A stretch of 38,808 nucleotides of DNA from Nocardia carnea (GCF_029868325.1 NZ_JARWNW010000291.1:1-38808), one strand, 5' to 3'. Shown: positions 15,339 to 24,233, counted from the stretch's first letter. The notes: generated by a model not told the origin, from the letters alone. Numbers and translations are program-made.

Positions 15339-16199
15339 ATGGTGACCACCGGAAAGAACGAGCCGCAGCAGCGCACCGACCTCGAACAAGCACTCGACGA
15401 TCTGAAGGGGCTCTGGCAGCGCCACCCCCAACGGTCCCTGGAAACCCTCGGCCGCCAGGTCACCCTGGGCCGGGAAGCCGTGGTGGAGACACTGAAATCC
15501 ATCGCGGCCCGCCGGTTCCCCTTCGCCGAGTTCGCGAAACAGTGCGGGTTCATGGCGAATGTGTCGGCCGCGCCCACCATTTTCGTCGCCATGCCGATTG
15601 CGGTCGTGGTGTCCATCCAGATCGGTGCGCTGGTCAACCAGGTCGGCGCCACCACGTTCATCGGCGCGGTCGCTGGCCTGGGCATCATCCGCCAGGGCGC
15701 CCCGCTGGTGACCTCGCTGATGATCGCGGGTGCGGTCGGTTCGGCCATCTGCGCCGACCTCGGCTCGCGCACCATCCGGGAAGAAATCGACGCGATGATG
15801 GTGATGGGGGTCAACCCCGTCCGGAGACTCGTGGCGCCACGGCTGGTGGCGGCCGTGGTGGTGAGCATGCTGCTGTGCGGGTTCATCGTATTCGTCGGAT
15901 TCGCGACCGCCTATATGTTCAACGTCTACGCCCAATCCGGTACGCCGGGATCGTTCATCGGCTCATTCGCCTCCTTCGCGGTGGCCAACGATATGGCGGT
16001 GGCACTGGTCAAATCGGCGGTCTTCGGGGTGCTGACGGCGATCATCGCCTGCGATATCGGCCTGCACGCCAAAGGCGGGCCCGGCGGAGTGGCGAATGCG
16101 GTGAACTCGGCGGTGGTGTCGTCGGCGCTGATGCTGTTCGCCACCAACATCATCATCACGCAGGTGTACAACACCGTCTTCCCGACGAAGGTGATCTGA
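15339..16199 (+). CDS. MlaE/YrbE-family permease A of the Mce transporter
   Basis: A 286-residue inner-membrane permease of the MlaE family. YrbEA and YrbEB form the membrane channel of an Mce lipid importer, powered by an MceG-type ATPase (not in the window). The conserved core is seen in APLVTSLMIAGAVGSAICADLGSRTIREEIDAMMVMG (about residues 126-162), including the EEID motif of the coupling loop. Membrane segments follow to the C-terminus. An N-terminal cytoplasmic helix of about 50 residues precedes them. The next gene starts one base after the stop. The mce class (1, 3, 4 or other) cannot be assigned reliably. Confidence 0.92.
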   Translation: MVTTGKNEPQQRTDLEQALDDLKGLWQRHPQRSLETLGRQVTLGREAVVETLKSIAARRFPFAEFAKQCGFMANVSAAPTIFVAMPIAVVVSIQIGALVNQVGATTFIGAVAGLGIIRQGAPLVTSLMIAGAVGSAICADLGSRTIREEIDAMMVMGVNPVRRLVAPRLVAAVVVSMLLCGFIVFVGFATAYMFNVYAQSGTPGSFIGSFASFAVANDMAVALVKSAVFGVLTAIIACDIGLHAKGGPGGVANAVNSAVVSSALMLFATNIIITQVYNTVFPTKVI

Positions 16200-16200
16200 C

Positions 16201-17064
16201 GTGGGCACTCCCTATACGCCGCCGGCGCTCAAACCGGTCCGGATGGTGGCCTCCGCGGCGGCGGTACCGGTGGACGCGAACCGGCGGCTGGGCCACCAGG
16301 GGATCACCTTCGTCCAGGCGCTGATCGCGATCCCGTTCGTACTGAAGCACTATCGCAAGGAAGTTCTGCGGTTGACCGCCGATGTCGGGTGGGGCAACGG
16401 ATCGCTGGTCGTGGGCGGCGGCACGGTCGGCGTGGTGATCATTCTGTGCGGTTTCGGCGGAATCACCGTGGGAATGGAGGCGTTCAGCGCGCTCAACCTG
16501 CTGACCATGGGTCCGCTCACGGGCGCGATATCCGGGTTCGCAACCACCCGGGAGTTAGCGCCGATTCTTGCGACACTCGCCTTCGCGATCCAGGCAGGCT
16601 GCCGGTTCACCGCGCAGCTGGGGTCCATGCGGATCGCCGAGGAGATCGACGCGCTGGAATCCATCGCCATCCGACCGCTGCCGTATCTGCTGACCACCCG
16701 GATGATCGCGGCGACCCTGACCATCATTCCGCTCTACAGCGTGGGCCTGGCGGTGGCGTATCTGGCCACGAAACTGTCGGTGCTGGTGCTGGGCGGTACC
16801 TCCGCGGGCACCTACGACCACTACTTCTACCAGTTCCTGCTCGGCCCGGACCTGTTCTTCTCGCTGCTCAAGGTCGTGGTGTTCGTGCTGCTGGCCACGT
16901 TCATCCAGTGTTACCACGGCTTCTTCGCGGCGGGCGGTCCCGAAGGGGTCGGGGTGGCGGCCGGGCAGGCGATCAAGATGGTGATCGTCGTGATGGTGTT
17001 CGCGAATCTGTTCTTGACACTGGCGATCTGGGGCATCGACCCCGGCTTCCGGATTTCGGGGTGA
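16201..17064 (+). CDS. MlaE/YrbE-family permease B of the Mce transporter
   Basis: A 287-residue MlaE-family permease, partner of YrbEA. It shows the same core, with TTRELAPILATLAFAIQAG followed by GSMRIAEEIDALESIAIRPLPYL. It starts with GTG one base after the yrbEA stop, so translation is coupled. The C-terminal segment with a GGPEGVGVAAGQAIK stretch is typical of the B subunit. Together with YrbEA it would take lipid from the Mce protein assembly in the cell envelope to the cytoplasm. MceG ATPase is presumed to be encoded elsewhere, as in mycobacteria. Confidence 0.92.
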   Translation: MGTPYTPPALKPVRMVASAAAVPVDANRRLGHQGITFVQALIAIPFVLKHYRKEVLRLTADVGWGNGSLVVGGGTVGVVIILCGFGGITVGMEAFSALNLLTMGPLTGAISGFATTRELAPILATLAFAIQAGCRFTAQLGSMRIAEEIDALESIAIRPLPYLLTTRMIAATLTIIPLYSVGLAVAYLATKLSVLVLGGTSAGTYDHYFYQFLLGPDLFFSLLKVVVFVLLATFIQCYHGFFAAGGPEGVGVAAGQAIKMVIVVMVFANLFLTLAIWGIDPGFRISG

Positions 17065-17071
17065 GGTGTCG

Positions 17072-18556
17072 ATGATCATCGATCACAGCGGCCGGGGGCC
17101 GCGGCCGTGGCATATGACCGTGGCGGGTCTGGTGATGCTGACCGTGCTGGCGGTGCTGCTGGGTCTGCTCGGGCTGCGGTATACGGGGCGTTTCGAGGAC
17201 CGTGTCCAGGTGCGGGCGGTGCTCACCAGTACCGGCGACGGACTGCCGGAGCGCGCGGATGTGAAGTTCCGGGGCATGGTGGTCGGGGCGGTATCCGCCG
17301 TGGATGTGGTGGCCGCCGGAAAACGGCAGCAGGTGGCGATCGATCTGGATTCCCGGATCGCGCCGACTATTCCGGACAATGTCACCGCACGGGTGATCCC
17401 GAACAACCTGTTCGGGGTCACCGGTATCGAACTCGTCGACAACGGCAGCACACCGGGCCGCCTGACCGCCGGCGCCGAGATCGCCGAGGACACCAGCGAG
17501 GGCACGGTCCAATTGCAGACCACACTCACCGTGCTGCGTGACGTGCTGGAGAAGATGCAGCCGGAAAAGCTGGGCCGGGTATTGGCCACGTTCTCCGAAG
17601 CGCTGGACCCCGGGGCACGTGCGCCGGGCTCGACGATCGAACGGCTGGACACCTGGGTCACCGAGGTACGCGCTATCGACGGCGTCGGGGAATTGCTCGG
17701 TGACCTGGGCCGCGCGACCAGCGCACTGAGCGAATCGGCGCCGGAGCTGGTGGGTGTGCTCTCGGAATCGGTGACCACCGCGCGCACCGTCACCGAACGC
17801 CGGGAAAACCTCATCACCATGCTCGCCAACGCCAGTGGGGCGGTGGACTCGGTGAACAGCCTGTTCGCGCGGAACCCGGACGCGGCCAAGGAATTGGTGC
17901 CCGGACTCGACGGCCTGTTCGGCTCGCTGGCACAGGATCCGGAGGCGATCCCGACGTCGGTGGCCAACCTCAACGCGGCACTCGGGAAGCTGTCGGGCGC
18001 GTTCGGCTGGGGCGCGCAGCGGCAGATGCGCTGGAGCCTGGATGTGTCGTTCACGCCGTTCCAGCAGTACACGGCGAAGGACTGCCCCCGCTACGGGGAG
18101 ATGGCCGGTCCGCGCTGCGGTGGTCCGTCCGTTCCGCAGGTCGCGCCGGTGCAGCAGTACCCGCCGAACCTGCTGCCCGGCTGGTTGCCGAGTGCGGGAC
18201 CGAAACCGCAGCTACCCGCGCCGCCGGTACCCGTGCCGACTCCCGCGCTACCGCAGATCCCGGGGTTGCCGGCACTGCCCGGCTTGCCTGCTATCCCGGG
18301 AATCACCGTTCCCTTGTTCCCGGCGCCCGCGGAATCGCCTGCCCCGCCCGGACAGCCTGCCCTGCCCGGACAGCCTGCACCGCCGGGTCGGCCGGCGCCC
18401 GCGGCGGCGCCGGCCGGTCAGCCGATCGCCCAGTTGCGCGGGCACGCCGCCGTCGCCGCGCTGCTCGGCCGCCAACCCACCACATCCGAATTACTGCTGC
18501 TCACACCGGTGCTGGCGGGTGGCACGATCGACGTCTATTCCGAGGGGGCCGCCTGA
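17072..18556 (+). CDS. mceA: Mce family protein MceA
   Basis: A 494-residue substrate-binding subunit of the envelope-spanning Mce assembly. An N-terminal membrane anchor (about residues 17-39) is followed by the MlaD/MCE domain (LPERADVKFRGMVVGAVSAVDVV), then a long helical region, then a Pro-rich tail from about residue 365. The ATG at 17072 has GTGAGG five bases upstream; GTG at 17066 is the alternative and adds two residues. The stop shares one base with the next start (TGATG). The tail, with LPG and PGQPA repeats, is unusually long and probably extends through the cell wall, though this is inference. Confidence 0.9.
   Translation: MIIDHSGRGPRPWHMTVAGLVMLTVLAVLLGLLGLRYTGRFEDRVQVRAVLTSTGDGLPERADVKFRGMVVGAVSAVDVVAAGKRQQVAIDLDSRIAPTIPDNVTARVIPNNLFGVTGIELVDNGSTPGRLTAGAEIAEDTSEGTVQLQTTLTVLRDVLEKMQPEKLGRVLATFSEALDPGARAPGSTIERLDTWVTEVRAIDGVGELLGDLGRATSALSESAPELVGVLSESVTTARTVTERRENLITMLANASGAVDSVNSLFARNPDAAKELVPGLDGLFGSLAQDPEAIPTSVANLNAALGKLSGAFGWGAQRQMRWSLDVSFTPFQQYTAKDCPRYGEMAGPRCGGPSVPQVAPVQQYPPNLLPGWLPSAGPKPQLPAPPVPVPTPALPQIPGLPALPGLPAIPGITVPLFPAPAESPAPPGQPALPGQPAPPGRPAPAAAPAGQPIAQLRGHAAVAALLGRQPTTSELLLLTPVLAGGTIDVYSEGAA
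18205..18420 (+). repeat. Proline-rich repeat coding region in mceA
   Basis: The mceA C-terminal codons encode short tandem units: QIPGLPALPGLPAIPG, then PGQPALPGQPAPPGRPAP. At the DNA level GGACAGCCTGC occurs twice (around 18350 and 18368). Such repeats are prone to length variation by slippage. Confidence 0.75.
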
Positions 18557-19578
18557 TGCGCCTGGCGCGGACAATAGCCGGTTTCAGTATTTTCGCGGTT
18601 ATCGCGATCGTGCTGACCTACACCATCTGGTCCACGCTGCAACGGTCGGTGCCGGGGGACACGGAAACCTATTCGGCCACTTTCACCGATGTGATGGGTG
18701 TCCGCGTCGGTGACGATGTGCGAATGGCCGGCGTGCGGGTGGGCCGGGTCGATGCGATCGAATTCGAACCGGACTACAAGGCCCGGCTGGTGCTGCGTAT
18801 CGAGGAACGGCAGCGGCTCACCGACACCACCAAGGCGCTCGTGCGGTACCAGAACCTGATCGGGCAGCGGTATATCGCGCTGCTGCCCGGCGAGGAGAAA
18901 GGTGTGGAAGTCGCGCCGGGCTGGCATATCCCGGTGGAGCGCACGGAACCTTCCTTCGACGTCTCGGCGCTGCTGTCCGGGTTCGAACCACTGTTCAGCG
19001 TGCTGCAACCGGATCAGATCAATTCCCTGTCCGACACGCTGGTCCAGGCGTTACAGGGTGACGGGGTCTCGCTGAGCGCCCTCATCACCCAGGCCGCGGA
19101 ACTGGCCACCACCTTCGGGCAGCGCGACGAGATCCTGGGCGCGGTGATCACCAACCTGAGCAGTGTGATCGCCGGGCTGGCCAATCGCAGCCAGGAACTG
19201 GAAACACTGATAACCCAGACCAGAGGCCTGATGGATGCGCTGTACGCCGAGGGCGAGACCCTGAAGGCATCGGTGGATACCGTGGCGCGTTCCACCGATT
19301 CGCTGACCAACCTGATCAGCACGGTCAAACCGGATATCGCGCTGGCGCAGGACGAGGCGACCACCGCGGTGGAACTGCTGTTGCTCAACGGCGCCGCGCT
19401 GGACCAGGCGGCGATCGAACTGCCGACCGTCCTCAACGGACTGGCCCGGTTCACCGGTTACGGCGCCTACGGCAACGCCTATATCTGCAACCTGGACGTT
19501 TCGCTGTGGGGTGTGCTGTTCCCGCCCGGACTGTTCTCCCAGATCGGTGGCGATTCGCAATCGGAGGTGTGCCGCTGA
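18556..19578 (+). CDS. mceB: Mce family protein MceB
   Basis: A 340-residue Mce subunit. It has one N-terminal membrane segment (about residues 7-28), an MCE domain (FTDVMGVRVGDDVRMAGVRVGRVDAIEFE, about 43-72) and a helical region of paired heptad-like stretches, ending in NAYICNLDVSLWG and a C-terminal Cys. Its ATG overlaps the mceA stop by one base (TGATG). It is expected to assemble with the other five Mce proteins into a lipid-conducting tube between the membrane and the mycolate layer, by analogy with mycobacterial Mce systems. Confidence 0.92.
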   Translation: MRLARTIAGFSIFAVIAIVLTYTIWSTLQRSVPGDTETYSATFTDVMGVRVGDDVRMAGVRVGRVDAIEFEPDYKARLVLRIEERQRLTDTTKALVRYQNLIGQRYIALLPGEEKGVEVAPGWHIPVERTEPSFDVSALLSGFEPLFSVLQPDQINSLSDTLVQALQGDGVSLSALITQAAELATTFGQRDEILGAVITNLSSVIAGLANRSQELETLITQTRGLMDALYAEGETLKASVDTVARSTDSLTNLISTVKPDIALAQDEATTAVELLLLNGAALDQAAIELPTVLNGLARFTGYGAYGNAYICNLDVSLWGVLFPPGLFSQIGGDSQSEVCR

Positions 19579-20588
19579 TGGCGAGATTACGAATACCGTT
19601 CGCGAAGAACCGCTTCCTGTGGCAGGGGCTGATCGCCGCGGCCGCGGTGGCACTGCTGCTCATCGGATCCAGTGTGATCTCGCAGATGCGGTTCACCGAC
19701 AAAACCGTGGTCGCGGAGTTCGCGCAGGCCGCGGGCATGCGGGCCGGCGCCACGGTGGATGTGTCGGGTATCGAGGTCGGCGAGGTGCGCGCGGTGCGGC
19801 TGGCCGGCGACAAGGTCGAGGTCGAGATGAAGATCAGCCGGGATATCCGGGTGGCCACCGATGCCCGCGCGGCGATCAAGATGTCCACGATTCTCGGCCG
19901 GCTGCATATCGAACTGATCCCGGGCGCGGGCGCGGAATCGGCGGACAACCGCATTCCGCTGGCCAATACCGCCGTTCCGTACAACCTGGCCAAAGTGATC
20001 CAGGACCCGACCTACAAATCGTCGTTCGAGCGAATCGAGCGGATCGACCCCGGCAAACTGCGGCAGGCCCTGGACGTGTTCTCCCAGCAGATGGGTGATT
20101 CGCCGGAACTCGCGGTGACCGCCCTGGATTCGATCGGCTCGCTGGCCGAGGTGATCAACGCCCGGCGCGACGAGGTCGACGTGCTGCTCAAGAGCATGGA
20201 CCAGGTATCGCAGCTGGTGGCCGATAACCAGAACAGTGTGCTCATGCTGCTCACCCGCGGTGAGGCGATCGGCAACGCGGTGGCCGTACGCCAGGACATG
20301 CTGCGCCGGCTGCTGGACAACGTTGCCGCGCTGTCGAGCCTGCTGCGGGATATGGGACTGGAGAACAACGGCCAGCTCGGCCCGCTGATCCAGAACCTCG
20401 ACACCATGACGCAGGGCCTGGAGAAGAACAAGGACAATCTGGACCGGCTGTACGAGATCATGCCGGTCACCCTGCGGCAGTTCAACAATGTGCTGGGCAA
20501 CGGGCCCTACGCCGATGTGTGGGCGCCCTGGCTCCTACCGGACAACTGGCTGTGCTTCGCGCAGGTCGTCGAGGGGTGTGGCAAATGA
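19578..20588 (+). CDS. mceC: Mce family protein MceC
   Basis: A 336-residue Mce subunit with an N-terminal basic stretch and membrane anchor (about residues 13-32), an MCE domain (FAQAAGMRAGATVDVSGIEVGEVRAVRLAGDKVEVEM) and a long helical part rich in LDNVA, LLRDMGLEN and QNLDTM segments. The ATG at 19578 shares one base with the mceB stop. The C-terminus ends with two Cys (NWLCFAQVVEGCGK), as is common in Mce proteins. It overlaps mceD by ATGA. Confidence 0.92.
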   Translation: MARLRIPFAKNRFLWQGLIAAAAVALLLIGSSVISQMRFTDKTVVAEFAQAAGMRAGATVDVSGIEVGEVRAVRLAGDKVEVEMKISRDIRVATDARAAIKMSTILGRLHIELIPGAGAESADNRIPLANTAVPYNLAKVIQDPTYKSSFERIERIDPGKLRQALDVFSQQMGDSPELAVTALDSIGSLAEVINARRDEVDVLLKSMDQVSQLVADNQNSVLMLLTRGEAIGNAVAVRQDMLRRLLDNVAALSSLLRDMGLENNGQLGPLIQNLDTMTQGLEKNKDNLDRLYEIMPVTLRQFNNVLGNGPYADVWAPWLLPDNWLCFAQVVEGCGK

Positions 20589-21685
20589 GGCTGCGGAGGA
20601 TCGCGCGCGTGGTCGCGGCCGGAATCGCCGGACTCTGCGCGGCCGGCTGTTCGGTACTGCCCGACAGTATCGCCGGGCTGCCGGAACAATATCTGGGCGA
20701 ACATATCCGGGTCAGCGCCGATTTCGAGAATGTGGCCGGTCTGTACGCCGGTAACGAGGTCGCGGTGCTCGGCGTTCCGGTGGGCCGGGTGGAAACCGTG
20801 ACCCCACGCGGAAGCTATGTCGAGGTCACCATGGCTCTCGACAAGGATGTCGAGGTACCGGCCGATGCGATGGCCGCGCTGATCTCCCCGCAGCTGATCA
20901 CCAACCGGCACGTCGAACTCGCGCCGGCCTACAGCGGTAACGGACCCACACTCACCGACGGTGCGCATATCCCCCTCGAACGCACCCGGGTGCCGGTGGA
21001 ACTCGACCGGATCCTGGAGAACTTCGATCAGCTCGGCGCCGCGCTCAAAGGTGACAACGAGGTCGGACCGCTGGCCAGCCGGGTACTGTTCCCGCTGCTC
21101 GAAGGCAACGGTGACCGGCTCCGCGAAACGCTCGACGATCTGTCCGCCGCATTCGAGGTGACCTTCGCCAACAAGGACCAGATCGCCAACACCATCATCA
21201 AGTTGAACGAAATCACCCAGGTCGTCGCCCAGAACGACCAGACCGTCCGCGATTTCAGCGCCCGGCTCACCGAACTCGTGCAGTTGATGGGCGAACAGTC
21301 GCCGGGTCTGCACGCGGTGCTCGTGCAGTTGAACGATTTCGTCACCAACACCTCGACCCTGGTCGGGCAGAACCGCGATCAGCTCGCGGGTGCGCTGGAG
21401 CGGTTCGTCACCATCACCGGCCAGATGCGGGCCAACGCTCGCGGACTCACCGAACTGGTGGACGTGGGCCCGCTGTTCTTCGAAAACCTCGCCAACGGCG
21501 TGAGCCACGAACACCGGGCCTTCCGGGTGCACGCGCTACTGGACAAGTCTCTGCTGGACAACGAGGTGCTGTCCACCTTCTGCGAACGGATCCAGCTACG
21601 CGCCGACGGGTGCCGCACCGGCCGGGTCCAGGATTTCGGTCCCGATTTCGGGATCACCGCCGCACTGCTGGGGTTGACGCAATGA
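20585..21685 (+). CDS. mceD: Mce family protein MceD, predicted lipoprotein
   Basis: A 366-residue Mce subunit that starts with a signal peptide and a clear lipobox (GLCAAGC, acylated Cys at residue 22), unlike most MceD proteins, which have a plain membrane anchor. The MCE domain is at about residues 39-110 (FENVAGLYAGNEVAVLGVPVGRVETVTPRG), followed by helical segments with conserved LLEGNGDRL and TELVQLMGEQSPGL. The ATG overlaps the mceC stop (ATGA). Its own stop also sits in an ATGA (21682-21685), as if the next gene once began there; instead the dispersed repeat follows. Confidence 0.9.
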   Translation: MRLRRIARVVAAGIAGLCAAGCSVLPDSIAGLPEQYLGEHIRVSADFENVAGLYAGNEVAVLGVPVGRVETVTPRGSYVEVTMALDKDVEVPADAMAALISPQLITNRHVELAPAYSGNGPTLTDGAHIPLERTRVPVELDRILENFDQLGAALKGDNEVGPLASRVLFPLLEGNGDRLRETLDDLSAAFEVTFANKDQIANTIIKLNEITQVVAQNDQTVRDFSARLTELVQLMGEQSPGLHAVLVQLNDFVTNTSTLVGQNRDQLAGALERFVTITGQMRANARGLTELVDVGPLFFENLANGVSHEHRAFRVHALLDKSLLDNEVLSTFCERIQLRADGCRTGRVQDFGPDFGITAALLGLTQ

Positions 21686-21770
21686 GATGGATTTTCTCGG
21701 CATGTATTCGGCGGAGCGGGGACGTGCGAGCGGTGTGGGCCGACTGTGAAGGGCCTGGGTGGACCAGTCG

Positions 21771-21920
21771 TGAAAGGGCGGGCTGTAATTTTGGAGACGC
21801 TCCGCGTCTCGAGGGCGGGGCCCTATTAACCCGGTTCTTCACTCCCGCCGGTCGGTCGCTGCGCTCCCTCCCTCTGGTCGCTCCAGAACCGGGCGGGCCC
21901 CGCCCGGTAATGCGACCGAC
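21771..21920 (-). repeat. Dispersed palindromic repeat, copy B, inside the mce operon
   Basis: The reverse-complement copy of the element at 2827-2976. A block at 21780-21815 is identical to 2930-2965, and 21877-21901 is identical to 2845-2869. Paired arms are GGGCGGGGCCC (21813-21823) with GGGCCCCGCCC (21895-21905), and CCGGTTCT with its complement inside; the separate hairpin GAGACGC/GCGTCTC is at 21794-21810. The arm pair that is T-A in copy A is C-G here, so pairing is preserved. It stands between mceD and mceE, the only junction in the operon with a large spacer. It may affect expression of mceE and mceF. Confidence 0.8.
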
Positions 21921-23043
21921 CAAAGGTATGGGAATACGGGGTGGGCTTGTTGCTCTGATGTTGGCGGGGGTGCTCGTGGTTTCGGGGTGCGGAGCGGTGA
22001 CGGTTCAGAATGTGCCGATGCCGGAGCCGGGGATCGGTGGTCCTGGATATACGGTGCGGGCCCGGTTCGAGGACGCGCTGAATTTGCCCGACCGGGCGCA
22101 CGTGAAGATCGGCGGCACCGATATCGGGGTGGTCACCGATATCTCCACCACCGATTTCGTGGCGGATGTGAACCTGCTGATCCGCGAGGATATCCGGCTG
22201 CCGCGCGGGACCACCGCCGAACTGCGGCAGGCCACCCCGCTCGGTGATGTCTTCATCGCCATGACTCTCCCGCGGGAGGACCCCGACGCGCCTCTGCTCG
22301 GTGAAGGCGATGTCATCGATACCGACCACACCGGTGCCGGCGCCTCGGTCGAAGAGCTCATGGTGTCGGTATCGATGCTGCTCAACGGCGGTGGTTTGAA
22401 TCAGGCGGCCCGGATCACCGCCGAAATGGATTCGATGTTCGCCGGGCGAGCACCGCAACTGGCGCATCTGATCACCGAAATGACTCAGGTGCTGAGCGCT
22501 CTGAACGCACGGACCGCTGATATCGACAGTGTGCTGCACGGCGTGAACGTGCTCACCGGTGAACTGGCCGCGCGGAAACAGGAATTGGGACAGGCCGCGG
22601 ACGCATTCCCCGATCTGCTGGGGCTGGTCGCGGAGAACAACCGCGATATCACCGCACTGATCCAGAAGATCTCGGTGACCATGTCGGCGCTGGGCGATTT
22701 CACCGATACGACCAGCCCCGAATTCATCAGCCTGTTCGACAGTATCCGCCGGCTCATGGGCGGATTCACGGCCATGGGCGATAACCTGCGGCAGACGCTG
22801 GACGGATTGCACGCCTTGTATCCCTCGCTGGAACAGTCCTTCGAAGGACCGACGCTGGCGGTCGCGGCGCGGGTCTCCTACCTGAGTATCGGTGCGCTCA
22901 CCGATCCGACGAAGAGCCGGCTGCCCGACGGCACCGATGTGCCGGCCTTCATCGGCAGCCTCACTCAGGTGTTGCAGAAGATCCAGGGCCGGTTGACCAG
23001 CCCGCCGCAGCCCGCCCCGGCACCGCAGGAGGGGCCGCGATGA
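21910..23043 (+). CDS. mceE: Mce family lipoprotein MceE
   Basis: A 377-residue Mce lipoprotein (LprK-type). The signal peptide ends in a lipobox (VVSGC, Cys at about residue 27 from ATG 21910), followed by an MCE domain (FEDALNLPDRAHVKIGGTDIGVVTDIST) and helical region; a short Pro/Gln-rich tail ends it. The start is uncertain. ATG 21910 and ATG 21928 both leave a normal signal peptide but neither has a good ribosome site. The frame is open back to the ATGA at 21682, which would add 76 residues translated from repeat sequence and bury the lipobox. It overlaps mceF by ATGA. Confidence 0.87.
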   Translation: MRPTKGMGIRGGLVALMLAGVLVVSGCGAVTVQNVPMPEPGIGGPGYTVRARFEDALNLPDRAHVKIGGTDIGVVTDISTTDFVADVNLLIREDIRLPRGTTAELRQATPLGDVFIAMTLPREDPDAPLLGEGDVIDTDHTGAGASVEELMVSVSMLLNGGGLNQAARITAEMDSMFAGRAPQLAHLITEMTQVLSALNARTADIDSVLHGVNVLTGELAARKQELGQAADAFPDLLGLVAENNRDITALIQKISVTMSALGDFTDTTSPEFISLFDSIRRLMGGFTAMGDNLRQTLDGLHALYPSLEQSFEGPTLAVAARVSYLSIGALTDPTKSRLPDGTDVPAFIGSLTQVLQKIQGRLTSPPQPAPAPQEGPR

Positions 23044-24221
23044 ATATTCCGTTGTGGAACTGGCTGGTCCGGCATCGGATCAGGGTCGCGAATATCGGAC
23101 TCGTCGTGGTGCTGATCGCCGGGTGCGGATACCTCGGCGCGGAGGTGCTGCGAATCAACCTGCTACCCAACAGCACCTACCGGGTGACCGTGGAACTCGC
23201 GGGGTCGGGTGGGCTGCTGGCCGATCACGATGTGAACTTCCGCGGCACCCGGGTGGGGCGGGTGGCCGATGTCCGGGTATCCGATACCGGGATCGAAGCG
23301 GTCGCCGAAATCGACGCCGGGGTGCAGATTCCGGTCGGCGGCACGGTGGTGGTCGGGCGGCTGTCCGCGGTGGGAGAGCAGTACCTGGACTTCCGGCCGG
23401 ACTCCGATACCGGTCCCTACCTGCGCGACGGTGACCGGGTGGCGGTCGAGCGCACCCATATCCCGGTGACGGTGCATTCGCTGCTGTCGAATATGAGCGC
23501 CATGATCAGCGGTCTCAACCCCGACCGGCTCACAGTGATCGTGGACGAACTGGACAAGGCGCTGGCCGGGGGACCGGACCGGTTGCGCAATATGATCTCC
23601 GGGATCAGCCGGGCGATGGCGGGACTGGAGAATCTGCTGCCGCAGACCCGGCAGCTCATCGAGAACCTCACGGTGATCGCGGAAACCACGCAATATGCGC
23701 AACCCGATCTCGGCACCCTGACGGGCTCGGCGAGCGCCCTGTTCCAGCAGCTGACCGCCGCGGACCAGGAGGTGCGGCAACTCCTGGACCTGGCGCCCGG
23801 GCAGCTCGCCACGCTCGGTGGTTTCATCGACGAAACCCAGGACCCGATCACCAATCTGGTCACCAATTTCGTCGCCATCACCCGGGCCGCGAAACTACGC
23901 CGGCCCGCGATCGCGGCCCTGTTCCCGGCATTACGGGCGGGGACTTCAGCACTGAATGTGCCGGTACACGACGGGATGTTCCACACCCTGGTCGATATCT
24001 GGCCGCGACCCACCTGCGAGTACAACACCATTCCATTGGCGCCCACCGAACCGGTCGCCGATACCCGGGTGCGCCTGTACAACTACTGCGTCACCAACGA
24101 TCCGGCCCTGCAGGTGCGTGGTTCGGCTAATGCGCCACGGCCGAATGTTCCCGACAACACCGCCGGCCCGCCACCGGGAGTCACCGGTAACGAACTGTCC
24201 CGTCCCATCCCGGGTCGTTAG
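23040..24221 (+). CDS. mceF: Mce family protein MceF
   Basis: A 393-residue Mce subunit, last of the six. The N-terminal membrane segment (about residues 16-33) contains IAGC at residues 26-29, which fits a lipobox, so this one might also be acylated. The MCE domain follows (LLADHDVNFRGTRVGRVADVRVSD). The middle is helical, and a conserved IWPRPTCEYN precedes a Pro-rich tail. The ATG overlaps the mceE stop (ATGA). The stop is 12 bases before the Mam gene. Confidence 0.92.
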   Translation: MNIPLWNWLVRHRIRVANIGLVVVLIAGCGYLGAEVLRINLLPNSTYRVTVELAGSGGLLADHDVNFRGTRVGRVADVRVSDTGIEAVAEIDAGVQIPVGGTVVVGRLSAVGEQYLDFRPDSDTGPYLRDGDRVAVERTHIPVTVHSLLSNMSAMISGLNPDRLTVIVDELDKALAGGPDRLRNMISGISRAMAGLENLLPQTRQLIENLTVIAETTQYAQPDLGTLTGSASALFQQLTAADQEVRQLLDLAPGQLATLGGFIDETQDPITNLVTNFVAITRAAKLRRPAIAALFPALRAGTSALNVPVHDGMFHTLVDIWPRPTCEYNTIPLAPTEPVADTRVRLYNYCVTNDPALQVRGSANAPRPNVPDNTAGPPPGVTGNELSRPIPGR

Positions 24222-24233
24222 GAGAAGACGAGA

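Noticed and set aside
21610..21909. MceE beginning at or before 21682
   Set aside because: It would place repeat-derived residues before the signal peptide and bury the lipobox; kept only as an alternative.
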